A stretch of 6,838 bases of DNA from Methylacidiphilum caldifontis (lineage in GTDB: Bacteria; Verrucomicrobiota; Verrucomicrobiia; Methylacidiphilales; CAMAQI01), in contig CAMAQI010000127.1 of assembly GCA_945860255.1 (NCBI GenBank), positions 1 through 6,838 of the forward strand, written 5' to 3'. The notes beneath the pieces were generated by a model, which saw nothing but the letters and a program-made list of their open reading frames with translations, made no database searches and had not been told where the DNA came from. Shown one piece after another: positions 5,547 to 6,838 of this stretch. The translations under genes were made by a program, and so were the position numbers. Position 1 is the first letter of the stretch. The number at the start of each line of letters is the position of its first letter.

Positions 5547-6838
5547 TTAGATGACCGAGCCGCTCGCGACGATCGCCCCTTTTGGGATGATGACAACCCC
5601 GTCGCGGATGTAGAAGTTTTCCCCGTCAAAATTCGACGGTTTTCCTTCGGGGTTAATTTTCACGTCATCGCCAATGCGGGCGTTTTTATCAACGATGGTT
5701 TGCTCGATGTGACAGTTGTTTCCGATTCCCATTCGTGGGATGTTTTGAGTGGCATGTTTTTGGATCGACGCGCTTGACTCAAAATGATCATGTCCCATAA
5801 CGATCGTATCTTTAATGACGGATCCACTTTGAATGCGACTCCGGATTCCGATTAAACAATGATCAATTTTTGATTCGAGAATCGTACATCCTTCCGCAAT
5901 AATCGATCGATCAATCTCTGCGTGGAGAATTTTAGAAGGAGGAAGGTGCCTTACGTGGGAATAAATCGGAGAGGATTCATCAAAAATATTGAATTGAGGA
6001 ACCGGCTCGCAAAGATCGAGATTGGCATCGAAAAACGATTTAATTGTTCCGATATCTTCCCAATAGCCTTGGTAGATATGAGCGTGAACATTAATTTTTT
6101 CGATCAGTTGAGGGATAATCTCTTTTCCGAAATCGGGCTCTGACCCCGAAAGAGCCTTTGCGAGTGCCTCACGGTTGAAGAGATAGATCCCCATGGAGGC
6201 GAGGTAGAGCTCTTCTTTGGGGTCTTGTCCCATGAATTTCAATGTTTTTTCATCAAGACGAAGCGTTTGGAGGAGTTTTTCCTCTTTTGGTTTTTCAACA
6301 AAACGGGTGATCTTTTGTTTGTCATCGATGTGCATGATCCCGAATCCTTTGGCGCTTTCGCGATTTACGGGGATCGTTGAAACGGTGAGGTCGGCTTTAC
6401 TTTTAATATGTTCATCGATCAGTTTTTGGAAATCCATTCGATAGAGTTGATCTCCGCTGAGAATGAGAACGTAATCGTGGGGATGAGTGTTAAAGTGAGC
6501 AAAGTTTTGACGAACCGCATCAGCGGTTCCTTGATACCAAGCGGCACTTTTCGGGGTTTGTTGAGCGGCGAGGAGTTCGACGAATCCCCCGGAGAAACTA
6601 TCAAAACTGAAACTCTGTTGAACATGGCGATGCATCGAGGAGCTATTGAATTGGGTGAGGAGGAAAATTCGTTTAAGATCGGAGTTAATACAGTTACTGA
6701 TCGGGATATCGACCAGTCGATACTTCCCGGCGATCGGAACCGCAGGCTTTGCTCGTTCTTTTGTCAGAGGAAAAAGACGGGTTCCAGCTCCGCCACCCAT
6801 GATGACAGAGATAACTTGTGAGGGATGAAAAGAATGAA
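5547..6838 (-). CDS. glgC: Glucose-1-phosphate adenylyltransferase (ADP-glucose pyrophosphorylase), 5' end cut by the window
   Basis: The enzyme makes ADP-glucose and pyrophosphate from ATP and glucose-1-phosphate, the committed step of bacterial glycogen synthesis. Numbering from the methionine encoded at 6798-6800, the nucleotidyltransferase domain has GGGAGTRLFPLTKERAKPAV (2-21), WYQGTADAVRQ (88-98), LSGDQLYRMD (114-123), FVEKP (167-171) and YWEDIGTI (246-253). A left-handed beta-helix domain follows from about 270 to 417, ending in RDGVVIIPKGAIVASGSVI, so the C-terminus is complete. The reading frame stays open upstream of that methionine to the window edge (HSFHPSQVISVI then M). VISVIM is the expected first beta strand before GGGAGTR, so the real start lies outside the window and the methionine is internal. 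The gene is convergent with the SDR gene across the large inverted repeat. Effector specificity cannot be judged. No other glycogen gene is in the window. Confidence 0.95.
   Translation of the reverse strand, partial: HSFHPSQVISVIMGGGAGTRLFPLTKERAKPAVPIAGKYRLVDIPISNCINSDLKRIFLLTQFNSSSMHRHVQQSFSFDSFSGGFVELLAAQQTPKSAAWYQGTADAVRQNFAHFNTHPHDYVLILSGDQLYRMDFQKLIDEHIKSKADLTVSTIPVNRESAKGFGIMHIDDKQKITRFVEKPKEEKLLQTLRLDEKTLKFMGQDPKEELYLASMGIYLFNREALAKALSGSEPDFGKEIIPQLIEKINVHAHIYQGYWEDIGTIKSFFDANLDLCEPVPQFNIFDESSPIYSHVRHLPPSKILHAEIDRSIIAEGCTILESKIDHCLIGIRSRIQSGSVIKDTIVMGHDHFESSASIQKHATQNIPRMGIGNNCHIEQTIVDKNARIGDDVKINPEGKPSNFDGENFYIRDGVVIIPKGAIVASGSVI

Overview
The window carries five protein-coding genes of ordinary bacterial type, plus unusually structured intergenic DNA. 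Base composition is moderate, slightly AT-rich. GlgC begins near a GGGAGTRLFPLTKERAKP block, and HisC and TyrA are adjacent. A four-helix-type chemoreceptor is also present. Together these resemble what is known from the Verrucomicrobia/PVC group. This is an impression from protein style and gene order, not a database result, and other Gram-negative phyla remain possible.

Layout from left to right. Positions 1-185 hold two hairpins; the first (5-76, followed by a T tract) looks like a rightward intrinsic terminator for something ending left of the window. A methyl-accepting chemotaxis protein follows on the minus strand (186-1784). A 127-bp AT-rich spacer separates it from a tight minus-strand pair, hisC (2766-3863) then tyrA (1912-2760), with 5 bp between them. 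A 351-bp divergent spacer (3864-4214) contains an exactly registered 85-nt inverted repeat and a separate GC-rich palindrome. A plus-strand short-chain dehydrogenase/reductase comes next (4215-5024). A 522-bp spacer between convergent genes is mostly filled by an imperfect inverted repeat of about 440 bp. The window ends inside glgC on the minus strand (5547-6838), whose true start lies beyond the right edge.

How the genes work together. HisC and TyrA probably supply the oxidation/decarboxylation and transamination steps of tyrosine synthesis; HisC may also serve histidine synthesis. GlgC makes ADP-glucose for glycogen. The chemoreceptor and the SDR have no evident link to these pathways. No mobile-element protein, phage gene, toxin-antitoxin pair, defence gene, tRNA, rRNA or CRISPR array was seen.

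The most notable content is non-coding. The 5025-5464 element has arms containing CGCAAAG-type units arranged head to head. The 3953-4037 hairpin has symmetric internal loops. Either could be a non-autonomous fold-back element, a structured RNA or a termination/regulatory structure; the sequence alone does not decide which.
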